A DNA stretch of 64,000 nt, from contig CM054115.1 of the NCBI GenBank assembly GCA_028673005.1, positions 58,987,407-59,051,406 on the forward strand, in the 5' to 3' direction. Positions within the stretch are counted from its first letter, which is position 1; the number at the start of each line of letters is the position of its first letter. Shown here piece by piece: positions 22,230 through 32,720 of this stretch. Both the position numbers and the translations under genes were made by a program. Below the pieces are notes generated by a model. It saw only the letters and a list, made by a program, of their open reading frames with translations. It ran no database searches and had not been told where the DNA came from. This DNA is from Tanypteryx hageni (taxonomy: Eukaryota > Arthropoda > Insecta > Odonata > Petaluridae).

Positions 22230-22690
22230 TTCATCTTCAGGTCTTGTCGTTTGCAGATATCAGGCCGTTATTTATACCAGCATCGGTCGGGTGAGGTGCG
22301 TCGTGATTGGCTGTTCGTTTCTTGGTCTCTATTGGTTGTTGGAATACTCTCTTCCACGTGTTTAAGAGAATGTATCCATCCTCTCTATTGAAGTTGAGTG
22401 GGTGTTTTAGAATCTCGATCGATTCCCGTATTATTTTGGGGAAATATCGGCCCTCTCTATCGATTACTTGGGTGTTATCGAAATAATGTTGTGTCCTGGT
22501 TCGGACCACACATGTTCAGATACGGCCGAGAGGCGGAATTGTTTTTCTCCACTGCTCTCTGATGTTCTTTTAGCCTGCACTTGACGGATCTGCCTGTTTG
22601 GCCGATATATAATTTGCCGCAAGTGCATTTAATCTGATACCCCCTGCCGCTACTGCCAGGTCGCTCTCTGGCGCCAGGAGCACAAATGGA
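22230..22690 (-). pseudogene. Penelope-like element, C-terminal GIY-YIG endonuclease fragment
   Basis: The minus strand encodes YQIKCTCGKLYIGQTGR followed by LKEHQRAV, the cysteine-bearing GIY-YIG domain typical of the endonuclease that follows the RT in Penelope-like elements. After a frameshift near 22500 the tail continues as DREGRYFPKIIRESIEILKH and NREDGYILLNTW, also characteristic. Upstream RT sequence is missing: the frame loses similarity about ten codons before the domain, near 22690, where Helitron sequence begins soon after on the other strand. A 5'-truncated, dead copy. Confidence 0.8.
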
Positions 22691-22899
22691 CCTCGATATG
22701 TTGCCACAAAAGGAAGGTCGTGCTCCCAACCTGTGCAATGACACTCAGAAACAATGCCGCCAAGTACATTCATCACCTTTGGTCTTCTGACGCTCAACAT
22801 GGACATATTCTACGAAAGTATTCACGCTAACTCCACAATGCCCTTGCACTCGCCTCCCAACTGGTCCAAGAAGTCCGACCTCCCAGAAATGGATGTCCC

Positions 22900-24010
22900 C
22901 AAGTGTAGTTATCCAAGGTCGTCTATATTATCGCATCGGTCCCATTCAGGCGGCACAACATTCTCTCCCACTTTTTGCCCAAATATATGTGCACGATGCT
23001 CAACGCGAATACGAGGACTCCATTTGATGCACCTGCCCACCGGAACGTCTGCAGCAACTCAGAATATTCCGCTTCAGGTACTGGGTGAACTCCAGCAGCA
23101 CCTGCGCAAGTGCAGCGGCTTTGTGCAGGATTTCTTGGCCGCTTGCGAGCTGCCATCCAGTCAAGTTGACCAGCCAACTTTGGTCACCAATGCCAATGCA
23201 CATCCAGCAGGCGAACATTACTACCGCTTCAATCAGTCTGAGGGCTGGAAGGAAGTTGCTATTCTACTTGTAAGGAATTTCCTTCACTTCGTCGTACTGT
23301 TCCCCGAGGGTAAGGATGGCTGGAACCTTGCTCTTAGAAGTGGAACCCGTTGAGTTACATGCCGTGAATTCTACACCTATCACCTTCATCAACGACCCAT
23401 TCAGCGCAACACACTTCCTTGCCCAACAATTGTTTCAATAATACTGGTGCATGGCATTTGCGAAAATTGAATGGCTCCGACTACAATGCGTTCAGAAGAA
23501 TCAACAGCAGCTCCGAGCAGAGCTATACCATAATCTACTGGATGCCACTAATGCCGGAGATCATGACCAACAACATCTGTGACGAGGCCTGATCCTGCCT
23601 CATTTTCCGGTGGCCCTCGTGACATACACCGCCGATACCAAGATGCTATGGCCATTGCTCTCCCACATGGAAAGCCAGATATTTTCATTACTATAACCTG
23701 CAACCCAGATTGGCTAGAAATCACATCAGCACTAATGTCATGACAGCATCCCAAGGACCGACCGGATATTGTCGCACGAGTCTTCAAACACTACCTCGAG
23801 CGCTTCAACAATGCCATTGTCAAGGAGTGCATCTTTGGGCCAGTTGTCGCATATCTGTATGTAGTATAATTTTAAAAGTGAGGCCTGCGACATGCACATA
23901 TCTTGGCCATTCTCTCTCCTTGCGCCAGAATACCTTAAGGTGGTTTGTACCGAGTTATCAGACGACAACGATCTACGCATTGTCCCTGTTTTACTGAACA
24001 TTCCAGTGCC
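22900..24010 (+). pseudogene. Helitron Rep (HUH nuclease) and N-terminal region, frameshifted
   Basis: N-terminal Helitron-like blocks (FAQIYVHDAQREYED near 22977; HPAGEHYYRFNQ near 23205; VLFPEGKDGWN near 23299) precede the Rep core. In it, CNPDWLEITSALM (about 23699) and DIVARVFKHYLERFNN (about 23767) are clear, and the HUH motif reads GLRHAHIL at about 23884-23907. In active Helitrons this pair of histidines binds the metal for strand nicking. Several frame changes and stops separate these blocks, so no product is possible. Confidence 0.75.
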
Positions 24011-24499
24011 CCATATATGAAAAATGGTAGCTGCTCCAAAAGGTATCCCAAGGCCTCTCAGCATATGACAGAATGGGATGAACAGCAGAGCCATCGGACT
24101 TACCATCACCGGTCCCCTGATAATGGTGGGCACAGCAGCATTAGCGCACTTGGTGTATTCGACGAAGGCTGGATTTTTCCGTATAAATGCTACCTCACCA
24201 AGCGGTTTTCTTCACACATAAACGTTGAGCTTTGTAGCTCAAAAGTCCTGCAAGTATCTTTTTAAATGTCTACAAGGGCCACGATTCTGCCATGGTACGA
24301 ATCAACTCAAACAACCAGAATGCTGAGGTTTGCAACTACCAAGAGTTCCGGGGTATTGGTTCGAGTGAGGCTTGTTGGCGCATATTCGAATTCGAAATAA
24401 GTGAGAACATGCCGGCAGTAACTGTTTTAATTGCTCACCTCAAGAACCAGCAAAACGTCATGTTTCGCGTGAGCCAATAGCATAATGCTACTGCTGCTC

Positions 24500-26549
24500 C
24501 ACCTCCAGAACCACAGCTAAGTGCTTGGTTCCGATACAACCGCGACAACCCTAGGGAAACTCATCTCTACTGTGAGTTTCCACAGCACTTGACCAGAAAA
24601 CCCGCTCAAAAGGAATGGTGCCCACATATAAACCATCAGGCTTTTCCAATTGGGCGAGTCTACAGTGTTCATCCAGCTGCAGGTAACATCGTTGATCTCC
24701 GATTGATACTTCACGATGATCATGCTCGCGGAAGAGTTAGCTTCTCAAAGCTGTGTCAGGAAAATGGTCACCAGTACCATACTTTCCGTGAATCATGCCT
24801 CGCCATGGGACTTCTTCATGATGACACTGAATGGGATGGTGTCCTTCAAGATGTAGCTGCGACCCAGCTCTCCTCCCATATCCGCGAACTATTCATCACT
24901 TTCCTTATTTTTATGAGCCTTTGGATTCACCTGAGCTATTTGAGAGGCACTGGCAGCCAATGGCGGAAGACTAGTCGTTCAACAACAACCGAGAATTCGC
25001 TTCTTCGTGCTTGCTGTACAACCTCCAAGAGCGACTTCCAAACTCAGGACGACAGCTTGCAGACTTTGGATGACCTGCTGTAGACCAAGCAGGCTACCAA
25101 GCAGCACTATCCCCTTTGAGGGTCAACAGCAGCATCCAGCCACGGGAGCTCCAGGAAGAGCTGCAGTATGATCCGAGGCAACATCTGGCCATTACCAACT
25201 ACAACTAACTCATACCCTCACAGCTCACTCTCTGTGACACCGTTCTTAGGGCCTTTATGAAAACATGCCACTTGGTCTTTTCGTTGATGTACCCGGTTGG
25301 ACTGGCAAAACATTCTGCTTTAACACGATCCTGGCCATGGTTCGAGCCTAGAAAAATGTTGTCCTGGCTATGGCTTCAAGCGGAATTGCGGCAACACTAC
25401 ATGCTGGTGGCTGGACTTTCCATTCCAGATTAAAGGCTCCCATCCGGATCAACGAATACAGTACTTTTCCGATTTCAGCTGAAAGTGATCTTGCCCAGGT
25501 GATCAGAAACGCTGCCGTTATTCTTTGGGATGAGGCACCAATGGCACACCGACATCTCCTAGAGGGGTTGGGCCGAACCCTCAGGACATCACGCAGGTGA
25601 GCCGTCCCTTTGGAGGCAAGGTTATTATTCTTAGTCGGGACTTTCGCCAGGTGCTGCCGGTTATCCATGGTTCGAGAGGGCAATTCGTTGGTGCCTCCCA
25701 CAAACACCCCCCTCTTTAGCACCATATCCAGCAATTGCAGCTATTTGAAAACATGCGACTACGACATGGTAGTCCTAATCCAGCGGGTGAGGCCTATGCA
25801 GAGTGGCTCCTAATGCTTGGAGGTGGTGAACTGCCCGGAGCCTCTGGACTGCAAGATGGCATTTCTCTCCCTCCAGAACTCTGCAGATCTGGATAGCCTA
25901 ATCGACTGGGTCTTTTGCGGTCTTGCTCAGAACTCCAGCAACCAGTCGTGGTTGGCTGGGCGTGCAATACTTGCAGCTCACAACTGTATCATCACGTAAA
26001 TAATGCCTCTGTTACTGCCAGGTTCCCAGAGGAGGCTTGGAAAAGCTTAAGTGCCAATTCTGTAGTATCCGAGACAGATGCCTTAGCCGTGCCGGTGGAG
26101 TACACCTCAACTACTAGGATATTGCAGGGACCCTGGAAAAGGCCATGGTTGTGATGCTCTTGGGGAATATTTATCTAAAGGAGGACCCATGCAATGGCAC
26201 ATGTCTAAATGTGCAGCAAATGGTCAGCAACCGGCTCTTACTTGCAAAAATTGCAGGCACAGACCGACAGGCTCTAATTCCCAGAGCATCTTTAATGCCA
26301 AGTGATGATGATACCTTTACCTTCCAATGGCAACGTCGCCAGTTCCCTGTCCGACCTTCATTTGCAATCACCATCAACAAGGTTCAGGGACAGACTCTGG
26401 ACTGTATTAGAGTATTTCTTCCTGTGTTTCCGCATGGACAGTTATATGTAGCTGCCTCCAGGGTGAGCAACCCAAATACCACCCGCTTTGCTCTTCCTGA
26501 TTGGCCATTAACCATTACCAGAAATATTGTCTACAATGAGACTCTGTAA
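24500..26549 (+). pseudogene. Helitron PIF1-type helicase, frameshifted
   Basis: PIF1 motifs in order: linker YSVHPAAGNIVDLRLIL (24661), Walker A PGWTGKTF where one glycine of the usual GGTGKT is Trp (about 25291-25314), VVLAMASSGIAA (about 25360), Walker B VILWDEAPM (about 25518), a DFRQVLP block (about 25640), FAITINKVQGQTLD (about 26361) and QLYVAASRV (about 26440). The last 134 codons (26145-26549) are still open and end at TAA. Earlier parts contain stops and at least three frame shifts. 5'-3' unwinding during rolling-circle transposition is the known role of the family; this copy is dead. Confidence 0.8.
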
Positions 26550-26680
26550 CAAAATAAAATACATTTCTAAAAAGTAAACTCTCGCATATTCTTCATTTCC
26601 ATTGCATTTTAATACTATGCTGATGAGCAGTAATCACATATTTTACTGATGCTGCAAGCAACGTTGCAATATTCAGCTAG

Positions 26681-26882
26681 TTAAAAATAAGTTATTGATA
26701 AATCATTCATTGTTATTTGTTATATAAGCAGTGCTTGAAAATAAGAAGATAATTTTCATAAAAACAACTTCGACGTCAAAAACCACTCATAATCGCTGAC
26801 GTATAAATTAATGTATGTATTTTGCAATATATATTTCATTCGTAGTTTTTAAGTCGTAAACATGATTATGATTATTTGAATT
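26681..26882. other. Spacer between Helitron end and Gypsy LTR
   Basis: About 200 bp of AT-rich DNA with no similarity I can place. It separates two independent insertions. Confidence 0.5.
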
Positions 26883-27086
26883 TGTGACGGGCTTAGGGTT
26901 CTCGGAGAGGAAAGGCACAAATACAAAATATACGTAACAACAGAAAACACGTTTAATCGCCTTAAGCACACGATACAGACTATCTGCTTCCATGTGAAGA
27001 AGAAAAAACTGATTGACGCGCACCCTGGTGGCTGCGCGCAGGAACACAACAAATGAAGGGCAATGCCCGTTATTAGTCTCGTTACA
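26883..27086 (-). repeat. 3' LTR of the Gypsy element
   Basis: TGTGACGGGC at the left and GTCTCGTTACA at the right give a TG...CA repeat of 204 bp lying directly beside the polypurine tract. It contains about 20 bp (GTTTAATCGCCTTAAGC) not present in the other LTR. If the LTR instead ended at GGGCA (27062) it would match the full length of the other copy. Confidence 0.75.
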
Positions 27087-27096
27087 TCCTCCCCCT
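27087..27096 (-). other. Polypurine tract of the Gypsy element
   Basis: On the minus strand this reads AGGGGGAGGA directly before TGTAACGAGAC. It is the expected position for the plus-strand DNA primer of an LTR retrotransposon. Confidence 0.7.
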
Positions 27097-27198
27097 TAGA
27101 TTGGCATGTACCACCTCGAATGGAATTCTACAAGGTCTGTTACTGGCGGCAACTCCTAGGTGGCTGGATCCTAGTAGGTAGGGCAGATATACGAGAAG

Positions 27199-28300
27199 CT
27201 ACTGATGTCCCAGATGGCACCGATAACGTAGAAGGCACCGATGACATGCAGGTCTTTGGGCTGATAGTTGTTTCCGTAGATGGCCTCGCTTCCGCAGCGG
27301 CCGAAATTGACATGGATCAGGGGCACCATGAGTGGCGACATAGGGAGCCAAGGACGACACATGGTTAACACCAAGAGAGATATCAGGTGCTTGAGGAGCA
27401 GCAAGTTGATATGTGCTCGGTGAGACCTGTTTGCAAATCACATATGGACCATCTCGTCGAGGGGCAAACTTTGAAGTGTAGCCATGGTTGGCTTTACTTA
27501 ATGCGTGTATCTCTACCAGAACCTTATTGTCAATCTTGAACTCAATGCCGCTTCTTCTCTTTTCTTTAACGTATTATTTCGAACGATCTTGTTGAATTAA
27601 TTCTTTTCCTTCGCCTCTATCAATGCTTTCGCAAATGTTTTTAGGTGCGGAAAGATTTTCTGTAAAAACGGCGAATTGTCAACTATTGCACGTAGATCGC
27701 GTTTGACGTCGTCAGGTGTGCGAAGCTCATGCCCGAAACACAAGTAAGCAGGGGAATAACCGGTAGCCTGACTCCGTTGAATTCATAGCGAATCGAATCC
27801 TCGGTATCTTTCCACCCTCTGTGGCAATTGGCAGTGAAGATAACCGATTCTTTCGCTCCACTGAGTTGGCCTCAGGATGATAGGCAGGTGTCAAATTCTG
27901 GCTAAAGCTCAAACAGCATGCAACCTTTTGCATTACATCGCTGATCAACGACGTTTGTAGCCCAGCTGGCACTCAATGCATGATTTCACATGATCTGTAA
28001 TCGTGCGACGCATTCCTGTCCGGTAGTATCTGGAGCCGATTTTCTGCAAGGTCTTTTCTGCACTGTAATGCCCAGCTGTGGGGGATCATGATATTCATAT
28101 TATATCCTGGGTATCAGTGACCGTGGTAAGATCTGTTGGGCACCTCCATCATCATGTTCAGGGGAATATCTGTATAAAACGCCATTAAGCATAATATATC
28201 CCCTGTCAGTCTATCGGATAAAATTTACTGCATTCTCCTGTGACTCGAAGCATTTGATTATCTGTTAATTTCTGAATCAGCCAGCTGCTCCCACCTGATT
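27199..28300 (-). pseudogene. Gypsy integrase with internal deletion
   Basis: Order on the minus strand: zinc-binding (HHCC) part in broken frames (EYHDPPQ near 28095), then LQTSLISDVMQKV near 27950, the block AYHPEANSVERKNR (about 27855) that holds the last acidic residue of the catalytic triad, and the C-terminal GPY module (KFAPRRDGPYVICKQ, about 27440). The segment that should hold the first two catalytic Asp residues, between the zinc part and SDVMQ, is missing, so a few hundred bases have been deleted. Stops occur throughout. Confidence 0.75.
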
Positions 28301-29620
28301 ATCTTCTGCAGAGATGGTCGGCTTGTTGACAGTTACATACATTTATACCTTCGCCTTGGCAGGGTGGACGCAAAAGTGTGTCAGCTACTGCAATGCATCG
28401 CCCTGGAGTGTATTCTACTTGAAGATCGTATGAATGTAGGGATAGGGCACATCTTGCCAAGCGACCACTAGATGACTTCAGCGACATGAGCCAGTGGAGA
28501 GGTTGGTGACCAGTAACGACTGTCACAGGGGCTCCTTCTAAGTATCCCCGGAATTTTTGGAAATGCCCAGACAACTGCCAATGCCTCTCTCGCCGCCGTA
28601 CTATAATTCCGCTCTGGAGCAGTCAGCCGCCTGCTCGCATACTCGACGGGGCGTTGGTATGAAAGCTCCCCCTGAAGTAGAACCGCTCCCAAAGATTAAG
28701 CGCTGGCGTCCGTTCGGGGCACGTACGGCAGTGTATGGTCTGCTTGTCGAAGGATGGATGGTGTTGTCAGAAATTTCTTGAGCATGTTCAATGAATTCTC
28801 TTGATTTAGCCCCCAATTCCACAGAGTATTTTTCTTTGTCAAATCGCTGAGAGGACGAGCAACACTGGAATAGTTGGGCACAAATCGTCGGAACCAGGAC
28901 CCTGTCTGCAGAAACGTAATGACTTCTTTGACATTATTAGGAGCCCTCATTCCTGCCATGGTGGCCATCTTACCAGGGTCCGGGTTGATCCCTTGAGAGG
29001 AAATAAGATGGCCAAGATATTTTAACTTCCGACTAACCAAGTGTGCACTTTGACTGATTAACATATAACCTGAATTGTTGCAGGCGACTGAATACTTGAC
29101 GATGATCTTTCAGGTGTTCATCGAAGGATAAACGTAAAATGATCAGGTCATCCAAGTACGCCAGTACCTGGATATCTCGAAGCTCAGATCGTAGACGGAC
29201 AATCAGCTTTTGAAGTGTAGCAGGAGCGTTTAGGAGGCCAAATTGCATGCATTTGAGTCGAAAGTGACCCAACGGCGAGATATACGCGGCTTTGTCCGTC
29301 TTCCATCTTGACCGGAACCTGACAATACCCTGAACGTTAATCAAGAGTAGTCATGTATAGGGATTGCTTTGCTGCGTGGAGAAGGTCATCTACACGTGGC
29401 AAGGGGTATCTGTCTGGTACAGTCAGACTGTTTAGTCAATTGTAATCAACGCAGGTCCAAAAGGTGCCATCCTTTTTGGGCACGAGGACGACGGGCGCTG
29501 CATAGATAGTCACACTCCTCGATGATGTCTTCAGCCAGCATCCTCTAAAGTTCCTGCTAAAGAAACTCCTTTTTGGCTGGCGACAGCCTATATGGGGGTA
29601 CAGCGATTGGAATATCACCG
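28301..29620 (-). pseudogene. Gypsy reverse transcriptase and RNase H
   Basis: RT blocks: AAPVVLVPKKDGTF (about 29490), GHFRLKCMQFGLLNAPAT (about 29240) and the catalytic YLDDLI (about 29145). RNase H blocks: TDASA near 28700, PVEYASRRLTAPERNYS and REALAVVWAF (about 28580). Then VVTGHQPLHWL near 28510, where the Asp of the usual TDH is Gly, removing a catalytic residue. Stops and frame changes separate RT from RNase H. Confidence 0.85.
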
Positions 29621-29859
29621 GCTACCTTAATAGCATGCTCTGCGAATGGGGTAGGCTCCTTGCTAGGAGAAATACATCTTCATATTTAGCGACAAGTGCG
29701 GTGATGTGGCGTTTCTGGTCCTTATCAAAATGTCCTTCATCATCCCGTTATGGCAGGTCGCTGACTTGGACGTTGCTCATAGGTACAGATGCAGCAACAT
29801 CTTCTCGTACGACATCGTGGCTGCTATTGGGATCTTCTTTGAAGAGCCACTCATGATTG

Positions 29860-30170
29860 GGAAGATCCTAGATTATGCCAGCACTTCGGATAAAATCTAT
29901 GCCAAGAAGCATCCGGCTATCCCGATGTTCCGGAATTGCGATCAAGGTCATGAGGATTGTACGATTGACGACATAAATTTCCACGGTAAAACTGCTAGCT
30001 AATACGCGGTGGGTTTTCCCATCAGCCTACTTCACGTCCATGGAAGTCTCGCTAAACGGACACCTTCGAGAAATTAGTATCTGATGAAAATATTCACCGG
30101 CTATACTTCTTTGGGAGCGAGTATCAAGACAAGCATGCCCATCAATCCTAGAATCCGGACCGGGAGCATG
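29860..30170 (-). pseudogene. Gypsy retropepsin with a mutated active site
   Basis: In one minus-strand frame the region reads ACLDTRSQRSIAGEY near 30125 and MLLGIDFI near 29905, the start and end signatures of an LTR-element aspartic protease. The active-site triad DTG is DTR here. A stop (TAG) lies after SMDVK near 30030. Confidence 0.65.
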
Positions 30171-31085
30171 GGTCGCGATGACCCATCGTCAATAGAGAAG
30201 GTTGACTGCATAAAATTGAAGGATGATGTAATCATATTTTCAGCTTTCATGGGAGGTGTACCATTAGAGCAGTTGCTTCTGACGTAACCTGGAGCACCAT
30301 ATCTGAAACACGTTAGTTGTGGTTTTGGCGAATAAGCTTTTTGTGTACGGGGTAATGATTTTACTGAAGGTGCTGCATCATCCTTAGCTGCCTTCACTTT
30401 CCTGCAATCTGATTCAACGTGGCCGAAATATATACAATAACTACACCTCGGACGCTGTTTCTTCTCCGGTCGGTCTCTACCTCCATTATTGACATCCTTT
30501 GATGGTCGCACAACCTCACGCTGGGAGTGTTCAATGCCTTTTGTACGTTGCAAGAGACTTTTGAATTAGTCGAAATTGCCTATTCCTAACTTTTCTATTC
30601 ATTAGCCCGTATACGATATCTAATTGCGCGCGCTCTGGTAAGGTATACGGTAACTGTGACAAATTGGCGCGAATGTGGCATACAAAAATCTCTCTTGTTT
30701 CATTTTCGTGTTGATCACGCGCGAAAATCTCTTTGAAGACGAGATGAGGCGGCAATTTGCGAGCAAACGAGTCACGGAACGTGCCCACGTTACTGTCCCA
30801 GCCCGAAATATCTCCCTTTATGACCTGCCATCATGTCTCAGCAGTGCCTTCTAGAAGCATTGAGACACCACGTAACACATTTTCTTCGCTGACATTTGCG
30901 CAATCCTTAAAGGTCAGGACCGAGTCCAAGAATGCGTCAACGTCAGACGTAGCACTGCCACTAATTCGGGAAATACATTTCGAAAGGTTTCCGCTACTTT
31001 GGGTAACAAGGACGGGGCTCGTCACTTGCCTCACAAGAATTTGTGCAATTAGCGCCTGAAATTGTTCGTTCGATAACGTCAATGC
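30171..31085 (-). pseudogene. Gypsy gag with one intact zinc knuckle
   Basis: Starts near ATG at 31082 (SNEQFQALIAQI), with a typical gag stretch (NVGTFRDSFARKLPPHLVF and NETREIFVCHIRANL around 30650-30790). The first knuckle is intact, CSYCIYFGHVESDC (about 30445). A second, CFRYGAPGYVRSNC, has lost its second Cys and its His. At least one stop and one frame change lie between the parts. In the family, gag forms the particle and binds the RNA. Confidence 0.7.
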
Positions 31086-31793
31086 TGGCTGAAATTCACC
31101 CGTCCCTTCCGTGGATGAAGACTTAGATTTAGGCGTGGTAGCTAATTCTAAACGGATTCACGCAGTAAACAATATCACTCCGCGGAAAGACGGAAACGGT
31201 CGCTATGCGGCAAGGCTAAAGGTTGCAGCGCGGCAGGGCACGTTGTCACAGAGCGGAAAAAGCAATATGGCGTGAAAAAAGAAAATTGCTGCGCAGAGGA
31301 ACACAACCACGTGGAAATACGTAGTTTGGCCGTAAAAAGCAAGGTGGCGGCGAGTAAAAAGAAAATGGTCAAGCGAAGAACACAATGTCGCAGCGCAGGA
31401 CAATTAATGTCGCAGCGCGGAAGGACAAATAATTTCGCATCGCGCGAATAATACCTCGTGGAAATGAGAAATTTACGGACACACGTATCGCACTAAATTT
31501 CACTGTGAGCGAAGGAGTATCGTTTCGCGGAAGGATACATAAAAAGCCACGTGGCAGGAGGTATAGTATTGACACGTAGAAAATAGACAGCTAACACTAA
31601 TTATGGCCAAAATACGAATTTGAAATTTACGGACACACGTATCGCACTAAATTTCGCTGTATATGGCACTAAGTAAGTGAGGAGGTATCTATCCACAACA
31701 CGGAATTGGTTGCGCTGCTTCTGGAAACCGATGCTTAGGTCTGACGAGTGATGGAAACGCGTATGCACACTTTTACCTGTCCCCTAGCTGCGA
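31086..31793 (-). other. Gypsy 5' leader
   Basis: Untranslated stretch between primer binding site and gag. Repeated phrases (AAATTTACGGACACACGTATCGCACTAAATTTC occurs twice in part, near 31470 and 31625) indicate a short internal duplication. No ORF of interest. Confidence 0.5.
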
Positions 31794-31804
31794 GTTGGGC
31801 GCCA
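31794..31804 (-). other. Primer binding site, tRNA-Lys type
   Basis: On the minus strand TGGCGCCCAAC lies two bases inside the 5' LTR. This is the start of the usual match to the 3' end of tRNA-Lys. The match does not continue well beyond eleven bases. Confidence 0.7.
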
Positions 31805-31806
31805 TT

Positions 31807-31963
31807 TGTGACGGGCATAGGGTTCTCGAAGAGGAAAGGCACAAATAAAAAATATACGTAACAACACAAAACACGATACTGACTATCTGCTTCCACGTGA
31901 AGAAGAAAAAACCGACTGACGCGCACCCTGGTGACTGCGCGCAGAAACAACAAATGAAGGGCA
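31807..31963 (-). repeat. 5' LTR of the Gypsy element, shortened
   Basis: Matches the left LTR from TGTGACGGGC to AATGAAGGGCA but lacks the last ~24 bp (the TGTAACGAGAC side) and an internal ~20-bp block. The two LTRs differ at many further positions, consistent with an old insertion. Confidence 0.75.
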
Positions 31964-32039
31964 AATTTATAATATGTACATTAAAAATCGAGCTAATTAC
32001 TCGTGAAATTACTAAATTTTACTAAATTATAAATTTTTC

Positions 32040-32720
32040 ATATTTTAAAACAAGGTATTTTAATCGATTTTTAGCCTACTTTCCAGAATGGAAATAGGCT
32101 TATAGTTTCATCGTTGTGTCTGTCTGTCACCCCTTTTAACTTTTGAATCAATATACAAGTTGTCATGACACTCGGTGGAAATCTCTTGCTACTGGGGATG
32201 AGCTCCTGAGGATAGTTTTTTTGCTAAGATTGAAAGTCCCGGGTTTGATTCCCATTTGATTTAAATGTGAAATCTGAAATCCATCGCGCAAGGTAATTTT
32301 CTCTATCACATTGAAATGTCTTAGAATTGTAAGGGAGGAAAGGAATGAAGATTCTAATTTTTATCTTAGAATTTTGCTTATCGAATGTATTTCTCAGATT
32401 TTGCGTAAATACTGGCGTTCTTGCAATTTTTATCACTCATTACGAGTGTTACCACAGTAACGACTGTTGTTGGACTCGGATTCGTTATATATACATGCGT
32501 TAATTCTGCCGCACAAATACGCGTGATCAATTTAATATTCCGTTCTAATGTATTTTTAATATTTTATAACGTAAAATTATAAAATTTAGGAACACAAAGA
32601 GCAACTCATCCGCGGTGATTTTAAAACTATTAAAGCCAATATAAGCATTAAATTAATATTTAAATGGGAAGTAGGCGTCATTAAGTTCCATTTTGATCAT
32701 TTTGTTTATTCATCGTACAT
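32040..32720 (+). repeat. Dispersed repeat with tRNA-like module, copy 1
   Basis: The reverse complement of this segment matches 39790-40480 over nearly its whole length (blocks GGTGTGACAGACAGACA, GTGATAAAAATTGCAA, AACGAATCCGAGTCCAACAA, GCTTTAAAACCACCGCGGAT in the partner). It contains AAGTCCCGGGTTTGATTCCC (about 32235-32254), which resembles a tRNA T arm and pol III B box with one change. Possibly a tRNA-derived SINE fused to a longer element; non-coding. Confidence 0.7.

Larger units (their letters stand above)
22690..26680 (+). mobile_element. Helitron (RepHel) wreck with candidate 3' terminus
   Basis: Plus-strand blocks of a Helitron Rep domain and a PIF1-type helicase lie in the expected order. 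The 5' end (a TC next to A) could not be placed; the left limit is where Penelope-like sequence stops. At the right, the palindrome GCAACGTTGC (26658-26667), nine bases and CTAG (26677-26680) followed by T fit a Helitron 3' end. Confidence 0.7.
26883..31963 (-). mobile_element. Gypsy (Ty3-type) LTR retrotransposon, degenerate, about 5.1 kb
   Basis: Minus-strand element with 5' LTR at the right, primer binding site, gag with a zinc knuckle, protease, RT, RNase H, integrase, polypurine tract and 3' LTR at the left. The order PR-RT-RH-IN is that of the Gypsy/Ty3 group. No env gene is visible. All coding blocks carry stops or frame changes and three enzymatic centres are damaged (see parts). If ends are taken at 26883 and 31963, the flanking tetramer AATT is the same on both sides (26879-26882 and 31964-31967), which could be the target duplication. 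Confidence 0.85.

Noticed and set aside
26879..31967. AATT as a certain target duplication of the Gypsy element
   Set aside because: Four AT-only bases are weak evidence, and the left LTR appears to extend to 27086 while the right one stops at 31963, so the right end may be truncated. Mentioned only as possible.
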